Below, one piece after another: positions 43,674 through 52,300 of a DNA stretch of 60,501 bases. Position 1 is the first letter of the stretch; the number at the start of each line of letters is the position of its first letter. Origin of the DNA: Verrucomicrobiia bacterium (lineage in GTDB: Bacteria; Verrucomicrobiota; Verrucomicrobiia; Verrucomicrobiales; Akkermansiaceae); NCBI GenBank assembly GCA_030430455.1, contig JAUIJB010000013.1, positions 1-60,501 on the forward strand, given 5' to 3'. The notes beneath the pieces are model-generated. The model worked only from the letters and a program-made list of their open reading frames with translations. It did no database searches and was not told the DNA's origin. Both the position numbers and the translations under genes were made by a program.

Positions 43674-46600
43674 ATGTCCCTCGAAGCCCGCCTCGAAACC
43701 CTCGAGATCCCGACCTACCCGGTCGGCGCCCCGGAAACCAACCCGCTGTTCTTCGAGAAGCGGGTCTACCAAGGATCGAACGGCAAGGTCTACCCGCTGC
43801 CCTTCATCGACAAGGTCCACGACGAGCCGGAGCCCGTCCGCTACCGGTCGGCGAGGCTGGAGAACGACTTCGTCCGCCTGGTCATGCTGCCCGAGATCGG
43901 CGGGCGGATCTTCCTCGGCCAGGACAAGACCAACGACGACTACGACTTCTTCTACCGCCAGGATGTGATCAAGCCGGCCCTGGTCGGCCTGGCGGGCCCG
44001 TGGATCTCCGGCGGCGTCGAGTTCAACTGGCCCCAGCACCACCGCCCCGGCACCTTCATGCCGGCCGATGTCCACATCGAGCACGAGGCCGACGGCGCCG
44101 CCACCGTGTGGATGTCGGAGCACGACCCGCTCGACCGGCTCAAGGGGATGCACGGCATCCGCCTGCGGCCGGACTCCTCGCTCATCGAGCTGCGCGCGCG
44201 GCTCCACAACCGCACCCCCTTCACCCGCACCTTCCTGTGGTGGGCCAACGTCGCGGCGATGGTCCACGACCAGTACCAGTCGTTCTTCCCGCCCGACGTC
44301 CACTACGTCGCCGACCACGCGGTGCGCGCGTTGTCGTCGTTCCCGCGCGCGGAGAACCCCTACTACGGGGTCGACTACCGCAAGCGCCCGGGTGCCGACG
44401 ACCTCGGCTGGTACAAGAACATCCCGGTGCCGACCAGCTACATGGTCTGCCAGACCGCCTTCGACTTCTTCGGCGGCTACGACCACCGCGCCGGGGGCGG
44501 CTTCGTCCACGTCGCCGACCGCCACGTCGCGCCCGGAAAGAAGCAGTGGACCTGGGGCAACCACGAGTTCGGTTGGGCGTGGGACCGCGAGCTGACCGAC
44601 GCCAACGGCCCCTACGTCGAGCTGATGGCCGGGGTCTACACCGACAACCAGCCCGACTTCAGCTACCTGCTTCCCTACGAGACCAAGACCTTCTCGCAGT
44701 TCTGGTGGCCGATCCGCGGAATCGGCCCGGTCCAGCAGGCCAACACCGGGGCCGCGCTCGCCCTCGCCGTGCGGGACGACCGCACGATCGAGCTGGGCCT
44801 CAATGTTTCCTCCCGCCTCGAGGGCGAGCTCGTCGTTCATCGCAACGACGAGCTGCTCGGCCGCTTCCCCGTCGCGCTCGGTCCCGGCGACGCCTGGACC
44901 GACGACTCGCTGCGCTTCGCCGGCGAGTCCCCCACCGAGCTCCGCGCCGTGCTCCGCGACCGCGCCGGCACGGTGGTGCTGGCCCATCGCCCGGTCGACC
45001 GCGACTCGCTGACCCGCGACCGCAGCCAGGCCACCGAGCCGCCCCAGCCGGAGGAGGTCGGCTCCGCCGACGAGTTGTTCTTCATCGCCGAGCACCTCGA
45101 GCAGTACCGCCACCCGACCCGCGACCCCGAGCCCTACCTGCGCCGCTGCCTCGCGATCGACCCGGGCGACGCCCGCGCCAACCTGGCCCTCGGCCGTCGC
45201 GCGCTCGACCGCGGCGAGTTCGAGGCCGCCCGCAGCCACCTCGAGGCCTCGCTTTCCCGCCTGACCCGTCACCACCCGAACCCCTCGACCGGCGAGGCCC
45301 ACTACCTCCTCGGCCTGGTCCTCCGTTTCCTCGGCGAGCCGGACCGGGCGGTGGCCCACCTCGCCAAGGCGGCGTGGAACTACGAGTGGCGTAGTTGCTC
45401 CCACTACCAGCTCGCCACCCTCGCCTGCCGCGACCGCAGGCCGCACGACGCGCTGCGCCACCTCGACGAGTCGCTCGCCACCAACCGCGACCACAACAAG
45501 GCGAGGGTGCTCCGGTCACTCGTCCTCCACCGGCTGGGCAGGAACGGCGAGGCGCTGGCCGCCCTCGAGTCGCTGTCCGCCGTCGACCCGCTCGACCACT
45601 GGGCCGGGGTGGCGGAGGGACTGATCCGCGAGGGTGAGGTCCGCGTCCCCGCCGCCTCGCGCAATGACGCCCAGACGATCCTCGACCTGGTGTTCGACTT
45701 CGTCGAGGCGGGCCTCGCCGACGAGGCCATCGCGCTGCTCGACGCCCACCACGCGGCCCCGGTCGCGGAATGCGCGGTCCCCAACCCGCTCGCCCGCAGC
45801 CAGATGACCCGCTACGTGAAGGCCTGGCTCACCCGCGACCCCGCCGACCTCGCCGCCGCACGTTCGCAGTCCAGCGACCACTTCTTCCCCTCCCGCCTCG
45901 AGGAGATGCAGGTGCTCGAGTGGGCCCTCACCCAAGGAGAAACCGCCTCGGTGGCCGGGGCTTCCAGCCCCGGCGCCGATCCCCTTCCCCAAACTCCCCA
46001 CCGGGAACCCCTCGTGGCCGGGGCTTCCAGCCCCGGCACCAAAGCCAACCGGGATCCCGACAGCCAAGGCCCCACCCGATCGGACCAATTCACCCCCACC
46101 TACCTCAACCCCCGACTCGAGATCTCGAGCTACCGCAACCAGCTCCCCCACTGGCAGCAGGCCGGCGCCACCTACGCCGTCACCTTCCGTCTCGACGACT
46201 CACTTCCCCAGTCCGTCCTCAAACGCTATCAGGCTGAGAAGGCCGGCGTCCAACAACGACTCGAACTGGCCGAACGCCGTGGCGAAGACTCCCTCGCCAG
46301 CGACCTTGAAGAGCAACTCCTCGACCTTCGCCGCGACCATCTCGAGGCCGCCCTCGACAAGGGAAGCGGCGCCTGTTTCATGCGAGATCCCCGCGTCGCC
46401 GAAATCGTCGCCGATGCGATCCGGCACTTCGACGGCGAGCGCTACGACCTCGCCGCCTGGTGCGTGATGCCGAACCACGTTCACCTGATCCTCCGACCGC
46501 TTGGCGAGCACCGGCTCCAGGACCTCCTCGGCAGCATCAAGTCGTACTCCGCACAGAAGGCCAACAAGCTGCTGGGCCGTCGCGGGGCATTCTGGAAGAG

Positions 46601-47867
46601 CGAAAGCTACGAGCACCTGATCCGGGATCGCGACGATCTCGCCGACCAACTCTCCTACCTCGAGCGAAACCCCGCGGCCGCCGGCCTCGAGGGCTGGCCC
46701 TGGGTGGCCGCCAAGCGTGTGAACTGGTCCGCCGGATCGGTGGCCGGGGCTTCCAGCCGCGGCGAAACGTGCTCAACCGACCCCGGGCCTGGAAGGCCCG
46801 GCCACCACTCCAGCCACACCGGTCCCCTGGACCCGCTGGCTGCCTACGGCCTCGGCAACCTGCTCGACGACAAGCGCCGCCACCGCGATGCCATCGCCGC
46901 CTGGGAACGGGCCGAGGGTTGCGACATCCCGCAGGTGGCCCGCAATCTCGCCATCGCCCGCTGGAACGTCGACCGGGACGCCACTGCGGCGCGAGAAGGC
47001 TACCTCCGGGCGATCGAACTCGACCCGGACGACCCTCGCCTCGTCGCCGAGTTCGACCAGCTCCGCGCCAAGCTCAACGACCCGCTCGACGAGCGCCTCG
47101 CCTTCCTCGACGAGCGCCTCGCGCTGGTCGGGCAGCGGGACGACGCGAGCGTTTCCCGGGCCCGCCTGCTCAACCTGCTCGGGCGGCCTGCCGAAGCGCT
47201 CGAGTTGCTGCTGTCGCGGCGCTTCCACCCGTGGGAGGGCGGCGAGGGCGCGGTGCTGCGCGAATACACCACCGCCCGTCTGCTGCTCGGTCGCGACGCG
47301 CTCGAGGCCAGCGATCCGGAGCGGGCGCTCGAGCACTTCCGCGCCGCCCACGACACCCCGGACTCGCTGGGTGAAAAGTATCACCTGCTCCAGGCGAAGG
47401 CCGACGTGAACCACTGGACCGGCCGGGCCCTGAAGGCACTCGGCCGGGAAGACGAGGCCCGCGCCGCCTTCGAGGCCGCGGCGGGCGAGCAGGGCGACTT
47501 CTCCGAGATGGCGGTCACCTCGCACTCGCCCCTGACGTGGTTCCGCGGGCGCTCGCTGCAGGAACTCGGTCGCGACGACGAGGCCCGCGCCTTGTTCGAG
47601 GAGCTCCTCGCCTTCGCCAACGAGCACGTCGGCCAGCCGGCGCGGATCGACTACTTCGCCACCTCCCTTCCCAACCTGCTGGTCTTCGACGAGGACCTCC
47701 AGGCCCGCCGCGACAGCGAGCACCGCCTGCTCGCCGCCCTCGCCCGGCATGGCCTCGGCCAGCCGGACGAGGCCCGCGTGCTGGCCGCTCAGGTGCTGGC
47801 CTTCGACCGCGCCAACCAGCGCGCCCACGATCTCCTCCACGAACTCGAGCCGACCGTGGCATCGTGA
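43674..47867 (+). CDS. DUF5107/TPR protein with an in-frame RAYT transposase insertion
   Basis: A 1397-residue frame from ATG 43674. Residues ~10-350 are a DUF5107 domain (mutarotase-like beta-sandwich; ENDFVRLVMLPEIGGRIFLG, AGPWISGGVEFNWPQHHRPG). TPR repeats follow (~470-755, e.g. ARANLALGRRALDRGEFEAA) and resume at ~1045 (DPLAAYGLGNLLDDKRRHRD) to the end. Between them (~760-1045) sits foreign sequence: REP-encoded VAGASSPG peptides and a RAYT domain (~804-1020) with HUH motif H935-V-H937 and Tyr958. The reading frame is unbroken through both boundaries. Relatives lacking the insertion are expected to be ~1100 residues. The host protein is usually co-located with SSS symporters and sugar enzymes, as here; its activity is unknown. 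Confidence 0.88.
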   Translation: MSLEARLETLEIPTYPVGAPETNPLFFEKRVYQGSNGKVYPLPFIDKVHDEPEPVRYRSARLENDFVRLVMLPEIGGRIFLGQDKTNDDYDFFYRQDVIKPALVGLAGPWISGGVEFNWPQHHRPGTFMPADVHIEHEADGAATVWMSEHDPLDRLKGMHGIRLRPDSSLIELRARLHNRTPFTRTFLWWANVAAMVHDQYQSFFPPDVHYVADHAVRALSSFPRAENPYYGVDYRKRPGADDLGWYKNIPVPTSYMVCQTAFDFFGGYDHRAGGGFVHVADRHVAPGKKQWTWGNHEFGWAWDRELTDANGPYVELMAGVYTDNQPDFSYLLPYETKTFSQFWWPIRGIGPVQQANTGAALALAVRDDRTIELGLNVSSRLEGELVVHRNDELLGRFPVALGPGDAWTDDSLRFAGESPTELRAVLRDRAGTVVLAHRPVDRDSLTRDRSQATEPPQPEEVGSADELFFIAEHLEQYRHPTRDPEPYLRRCLAIDPGDARANLALGRRALDRGEFEAARSHLEASLSRLTRHHPNPSTGEAHYLLGLVLRFLGEPDRAVAHLAKAAWNYEWRSCSHYQLATLACRDRRPHDALRHLDESLATNRDHNKARVLRSLVLHRLGRNGEALAALESLSAVDPLDHWAGVAEGLIREGEVRVPAASRNDAQTILDLVFDFVEAGLADEAIALLDAHHAAPVAECAVPNPLARSQMTRYVKAWLTRDPADLAAARSQSSDHFFPSRLEEMQVLEWALTQGETASVAGASSPGADPLPQTPHREPLVAGASSPGTKANRDPDSQGPTRSDQFTPTYLNPRLEISSYRNQLPHWQQAGATYAVTFRLDDSLPQSVLKRYQAEKAGVQQRLELAERRGEDSLASDLEEQLLDLRRDHLEAALDKGSGACFMRDPRVAEIVADAIRHFDGERYDLAAWCVMPNHVHLILRPLGEHRLQDLLGSIKSYSAQKANKLLGRRGAFWKSESYEHLIRDRDDLADQLSYLERNPAAAGLEGWPWVAAKRVNWSAGSVAGASSRGETCSTDPGPGRPGHHSSHTGPLDPLAAYGLGNLLDDKRRHRDAIAAWERAEGCDIPQVARNLAIARWNVDRDATAAREGYLRAIELDPDDPRLVAEFDQLRAKLNDPLDERLAFLDERLALVGQRDDASVSRARLLNLLGRPAEALELLLSRRFHPWEGGEGAVLREYTTARLLLGRDALEASDPERALEHFRAAHDTPDSLGEKYHLLQAKADVNHWTGRALKALGREDEARAAFEAAAGEQGDFSEMAVTSHSPLTWFRGRSLQELGRDDEARALFEELLAFANEHVGQPARIDYFATSLPNLLVFDEDLQARRDSEHRLLAALARHGLGQPDEARVLAAQVLAFDRANQRAHDLLHELEPTVAS
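45952..46038 (+). repeat. Two direct REP units, 5' side of the RAYT
   Basis: Two identical 24-bp units at 45952-45975 and 46015-46038, 63 bp apart start to start. Each begins GTGG and folds into a 9-bp stem with GGGGCT/AGCCCC at its top and a TCC loop. In frame each encodes VAGASSPG. The direct orientation matches the 5' flank expected of RAYT-REP units. Confidence 0.88.
46740..46805. repeat. Convergent REP pair, 3' side of the RAYT
   Basis: A direct unit at 46740-46763 has one change (CCGCGG for CCCCGG) that breaks a stem pair. An inverted unit at 46781-46805 has GGGCCT/AGGCCC in its stem, a compensatory change. Together they form a BIME-like inverted pair that could make a larger cruciform. 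Confidence 0.82.
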
Positions 47868-48259
47868 ACCCGAAGCTCCCGGCGGTCTACGACGACACCG
47901 TGTTCGTGGTCGAGTCGCCACCCGACCCGCTGCCGGCCGGCTTCGCCATCGTCACCGCCTGGAACCCGCTGGGCTCCCCCCGCCCGCCGCACTGGAACCA
48001 CCATGCCGACCGGCTCCTGAAGGCCGAGCTGGCGGCGCGGCGCCTGCCCCACTGGCGCGCGACCGGCTGCGCTCCCGACCGCAGCCACTGCGAGCCCGGC
48101 TGGGCGATTGAAACCGATCTCGAACCGGCTCTCGGGATCGCCCGGCTGCACGGGCAGCTCGCGCTGTGGTGGATCGAGCTGGGGCGCCTTGAACTCGTCG
48201 CCTGCGACGGTGAACGCCGTACCATCGCGAATTTCCACGACCGCATCATCCGCGAGTGA
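47864..48259 (+). CDS. DUF3293 family protein
   Basis: 131 residues starting at GTG 47864, which overlaps the upstream stop (GTGA) and so implies coupled translation. DUF3293 marks: FAIVTAWNPLGSPRPPHWN near residue 26, a helix ADRLLKAELAARRLP, and RSHCEPGWAIE. The function of the family is unknown. It is the last gene of the sugar locus. Confidence 0.85.
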   Translation: MNPKLPAVYDDTVFVVESPPDPLPAGFAIVTAWNPLGSPRPPHWNHHADRLLKAELAARRLPHWRATGCAPDRSHCEPGWAIETDLEPALGIARLHGQLALWWIELGRLELVACDGERRTIANFHDRIIRE

Positions 48260-48278
48260 GCCGAACGGCGGGGGTCGG

Positions 48279-48326
48279 GGACCGGGATGGATGGGATTCC
48301 TTCGCGGAGAAAAAACCCATCCCGGC
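48279..48326. repeat. Degenerate short copy of the iteron element (element C)
   Basis: GGACCGGGATGGATGGGAT (48279-48297) is followed within 20 bp by the partial inverted copy AACCCATCCCGG (48315-48326). It resembles the terminal repeats of elements A and B with no interior. It sits in the 361-bp gene-free gap 48260-48620. Confidence 0.45.
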
Positions 48327-48333
48327 TCGATCC

Positions 48334-48385
48334 CATCGGACCGCCGACTTTCTTGGGCGCCGAAGCCGTGGCGAAGGAGGCAGCC
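48334..48385. repeat. Interspersed repeat, copy 2 (pair with 25993-26044)
   Basis: A 52-bp segment, 47 of 52 identical to 25993-26044, followed 35-60 bp later by an inverted GCAGGCT-GAA-GCCTGC palindrome (near 48425-48439). The rest of the gap up to 48620 holds an AT-rich stretch, GGCTTGATTTTTTCGCG, near 48527, likely part of the promoter of the PEP-CTERM gene. Confidence 0.72.
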
Positions 48386-48620
48386 GGCATTGAGGGGTGG
48401 AGGTGGAGTGAAAGGGCGAACCGGGCAGGCTGAAGCCTGCGGTCCGATTGGAACAAGGATTCACCAGCCCCCCCGCACCCATCATGGTCCCGAATCCCCG
48501 CATGGCGGGACCCATTTCACCTAACTTGGCTTGATTTTTTCGCGCTCTTCTCCTTTCTGGCTGCAGGGTCAGCACCCTGGATCGTCGATCCCGACCCGTC
48601 ACCCGCACCCACCGCACCGC

Positions 48621-49262
48621 ATGCTGCGCGCCTTGTTCTGCCTGCTGGCCACCGCGTCGAGTTCGCTCGCGGTGAGCCTGCACCAGCTGGAAACCTTCGA
48701 CAGCCCGACGGCTTGGACCAGCAACCCGATGAACCCGAATCCGCCGTTCATCGAGGCCAACGTCGGGCCGCTCGGCTTCGGCGACTCCGCGCTGCGGATC
48801 ACCTCCAGCCAGGGCAATGACACCGACCCGATCCCGGGCAGCAAGCTGGTCGCCTACAACACCAGCGACTGGACCGGAAACTACAGCGACCAGGGGATCC
48901 ACACGATCGAGATGGACCTGCGCAACATCGCCAACCTGTCGATCTCGGCGCGCATCGCCATCGACGGCCCCGGCGGCTGGTGGGTGACCCCGGACCAGCT
49001 GGTGGCACCCCGCCTCGGCTGGGACTCGTTTTCCTTCGAACTCACCGACCTGGTCCCCGCCAATGGGCCCGACAGCACCGATGCCGCGGCCACCCTGGCG
49101 CAGGTCACCCAGATCCGCATCCTCCACAACACTGCGCCGAGCTTCCGCGGGGCGACCGGCCTGCGGGGCCTGCGGGTCGACAACATCCGTGCGGTTCCCG
49201 AGCCCTCGACCCTGACGTTTCTGGGGCTTTCGCTGGTTTTTTTAGGAATTCGGAAACGTTAG
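48621..49262 (+). CDS. PEP-CTERM sorting-signal protein
   Basis: 213 residues from ATG 48621. Signal peptide (MLRALFCLLATASSSLA), a beta-rich middle that resembles a discoidin or carbohydrate-binding fold (LETFDSPTAW, IHTIEMDLRNIANLSISAR), and a C-terminal PEP-CTERM signal: VPEPSTLTFLGLSLVFL followed by the basic GIRKR. Such proteins are processed by exosortase at the envelope and linked to exopolysaccharide. A TTGCC-TTGAA-GGCAA hairpin lies 1 bp after the stop (49264-49278). Confidence 0.9.
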   Translation: MLRALFCLLATASSSLAVSLHQLETFDSPTAWTSNPMNPNPPFIEANVGPLGFGDSALRITSSQGNDTDPIPGSKLVAYNTSDWTGNYSDQGIHTIEMDLRNIANLSISARIAIDGPGGWWVTPDQLVAPRLGWDSFSFELTDLVPANGPDSTDAAATLAQVTQIRILHNTAPSFRGATGLRGLRVDNIRAVPEPSTLTFLGLSLVFLGIRKR

Positions 49263-49301
49263 GTTGCCTTGAAGGCAAACTTTTGCAGAATCCGCAGCAC
49301 C

Positions 49302-52300
49302 ATGTCCCAAAGTCTGCGCATGCTCGGCATCGCGGTCCTTTTGGCGGCCCCCGGCGTCCAAGCCGCTGCACCCCTTGCACCCACCTACCAAACCGTCTGG
49401 CTCCTCGGCACCGATGACGACCGAACCCCACCGTTCCGGTCCGAGAGCTACAACAGCAACCCGGCGCCCGGCTCGGCCACGAGCAAGGACGACGACTACT
49501 ACTTCGCGGGTACCTATCCGGATCCCGTCGGCGTCGTGGCGATCGACGAGGAGGATCGCAACGTCGAGCGCGCGCTGACCGGTGGCGACCCGCGCCAGCG
49601 CTTCCACTTTCCCCTCTCCACCGCCGAGCGCAGCAGCGATTCGCGCCTGCGGATCACCATCGACCTGATCCGCGGCGGCGCCTGGACCGGCGTCGGCCAA
49701 CCCGGCTTCCAGACCCACGACATCGAGCTCAGCCTCAACGGCGTCCCGCTCGGAACCTGGGAGGGCATCCACCACGAGACCACCCTCGTCGTGACGACCC
49801 CGGCGGCCGCGGTCAACGCGCTCGCCGAGGACAACATCCTCACCATCGAGCGCAGCGGCGGCGCGTCCGGCGGCTACATCCAGCTCGACTACCTGCTGCT
49901 CGAGTCCGACCCCGACGGCCTCGCCGACGGTGACGGCGACGGCATGCCGCGCTGGTTCGAGGAGACCTACGGGCTCAGCGACGCGGACCCGGCCGACGCG
50001 ATCCCGGACCTCGACGGGGACGGCCTCGACGCCCTCGCCGAGTTCCAGGCCGGCACCAACCCGACCGACCCGGACAGCGACAACGACGGCCTCGGCGACG
50101 CGGCGGAAACCGCCAGCGACCCCACCCGGGCGGACAGCGACGGCGACGGCCTGCCCGACGGCGCCGAGCTCACCACCTCGCCGACGGACTCCGACAGCGA
50201 CGACGACGGCTACCCCGACGGCTACGAGACCGAGCTCGGCAGCGATCCCGCCGAGGAGAGCTCCACGCCCTTTCCCTACGCCGGCAGCATCGGCCTGCAG
50301 TTCGTCTCCGAGCTCCCCCAATCGGTCCCGCTCGGGCCGTGGGAGCGCGCCGGAATCGTCCCCTCGCCGCACTGGAACCCGACCAGCCGGCTGCCGCACT
50401 GGGCGCCCGACGACAACCCGCTGGCCGGCTCGGCGGGTCCGCTGAACGACAGCCGCGGCCAGCCGACCACGCTGTCGGCGAGCTGGAGCTACCGCAACGC
50501 CACCCGCGGACTTCACGTCGGCGGTGGCGACGAGCGCCTGCTCAGCGGCCACATCCAGGCATCCAACAGCGGCAGCGGGCCGGTGCCGGCATCGGTCACC
50601 CTCAGCGGCATCCCCTTCGCCAGCTACGACCTGATCGCCTACATCGGCGACAGCTACCCCGGCCACCGCGGCCACGTCCAACTCGGCGCCGACGGCGCGA
50701 CCCGGCGCTACTTCATCAGCGACACCGCACCGCCCTTCCCCGGCTGGAGGGAGGCGACCGCCACCAGCGAGGTCGAGATCCACGAGGCCAACTTCGTCCG
50801 CTACCGCAACCTCAGCGGCGCGTCGCAGACCATCACCGTCGAGCAGCTCGACAACGACGCCGTCGCGATCCACGCGATCCAGGTCATCGACCTGGCGACC
50901 GACAGCGACGGTGACTCGCTGCCCGACAGCGTCGAGATCGAGCACGGTTTCCTGGCTGCGATCGACGACAGCGCGCTCGACCCCGACGCCGACGGGCTCT
51001 CCAACCTCGAGGAAATCCAACTCGGCACCGACCCGCGCCACCCCGACAGCGACAACGACGGGCTGGCCGACGGCGACGAGGCCGGTCATGGCTGCGACCC
51101 GCTCGATGCGGACAGCGACGACGACACGCTGGGCGATGGCGAGGAAATCAACGGATCGCCCTTCAGCTCCCTTCCCGACCTCGCCGACAGCGACGGCGAC
51201 TCCTTCGGCGACGCCTCCGAGCTCGCCGCCGGCAGCGACCCGATGGACCCGGCCAGCCGGCCCGCGCCGGTGCCGACCTGGGACCCCGTGACCCTGAGCT
51301 GGCGGTGGGTCGTCGACGACATCCGCGTGCGCTGGAACCACTCGCAGTCGCTGCAGACCGGCTACACCCCCTTCGAGCTGGTGGTCGAGCTCGACGACGG
51401 CGGCTGGCGGAACTCGATCGGCATGGGCCTCTACCGGTCCGGCGGGGTGGTCACCCACCGCTTCCGCTGCATCCACGGCGTCTTCTACGAGAACGGCGAG
51501 GCGGGGAATTCGTTCTACAACACGGGGTCGAGCTCACCCGAGAACGACCGCAAGGCCGAGATCGGCCTGACCGGTTTCGGTGCGGCCGACGACAGCGACC
51601 CGCTGCGCTTCGAGTTCATCGCCGACCGGGTGAGCTTCCTCGTCAACGAGTGGGACCTGACCTTCAACCTCTACAACACGGCCGACCCGGCCAATCCGGT
51701 GCTCGTCGCCACGCGCAGCTGGAGCGGTGCCACCGCCGCCGACGACCGTCTCCTCAACGGCACGGCCCCGTGGACCGACATCCGGGGCAACCCGGACGTT
51801 CCGACACTCGACACCGAGCCGGGCATCGACGCCTTCATCACCCGGGACCCGCTCGGGCCCGCCGACAGCGACAGCGACGGCATGCCCGACGACTGGGAGA
51901 CCAGCCATTCCCTCGACCCGAACGACCCGGCGGACGCCGGGATCGACTCCGACGGCGACGGCCTGCTCAACCGCGAGGAGTTCTTCGCCGGCACCAACCC
52001 GCACGAGGCCGACAGCGACGGCGACGGCGCCGACGACCGTGAGGAACTCACCCAGGGCAGCGACCCCGGCGATCCGGCCTCGACGCCGGCATGGCGCGGC
52101 TTCGCGGGCACCATCGACGACCTCGACGGCGACGGCCTGTCCGATGCCTGGACGCTGTGGGCCGGCGGCAAGCAGCGGGTGGCGGGAGCCGACGACGACG
52201 GCGACGGCATGAGCAACGCCGAGGAGAGCGAGGCCGGCACCGACCCCGACGACCCCGACTCGCGCCTCGACCTGAGGGCGACGCGGGTGGGCGACACGCT

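Larger units (their letters stand above)
45952..46805 (+). mobile_element. RAYT-REP element inside the DUF5107/TPR gene
   Basis: The RAYT (REP-associated tyrosine transposase, IS200/IS605-like Y1 fold) domain spans about 46083-46736. Marks are YRNQLPHWQQAGATYAVTF, WCVMPNHVHLILRP, SIKSYSAQKANKLLGRRGAF and YLERNPAAAGLEGWPW. The HUH histidines and candidate catalytic tyrosine are intact, so it may be active. It has no start codon or ribosome site of its own that is required, since it is read in frame with the host gene; an internal ATG could still be used. REP hairpins flank both sides. RAYTs are usually single-copy, domesticated genes that move REP sequences. Confidence 0.88.

Noticed and set aside
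46077..46738. RAYT as an independent gene with its own promoter
   Set aside because: No ribosome site or promoter is visible just upstream and the frame is continuous with the host gene; separate expression is possible but not supported by the sequence.
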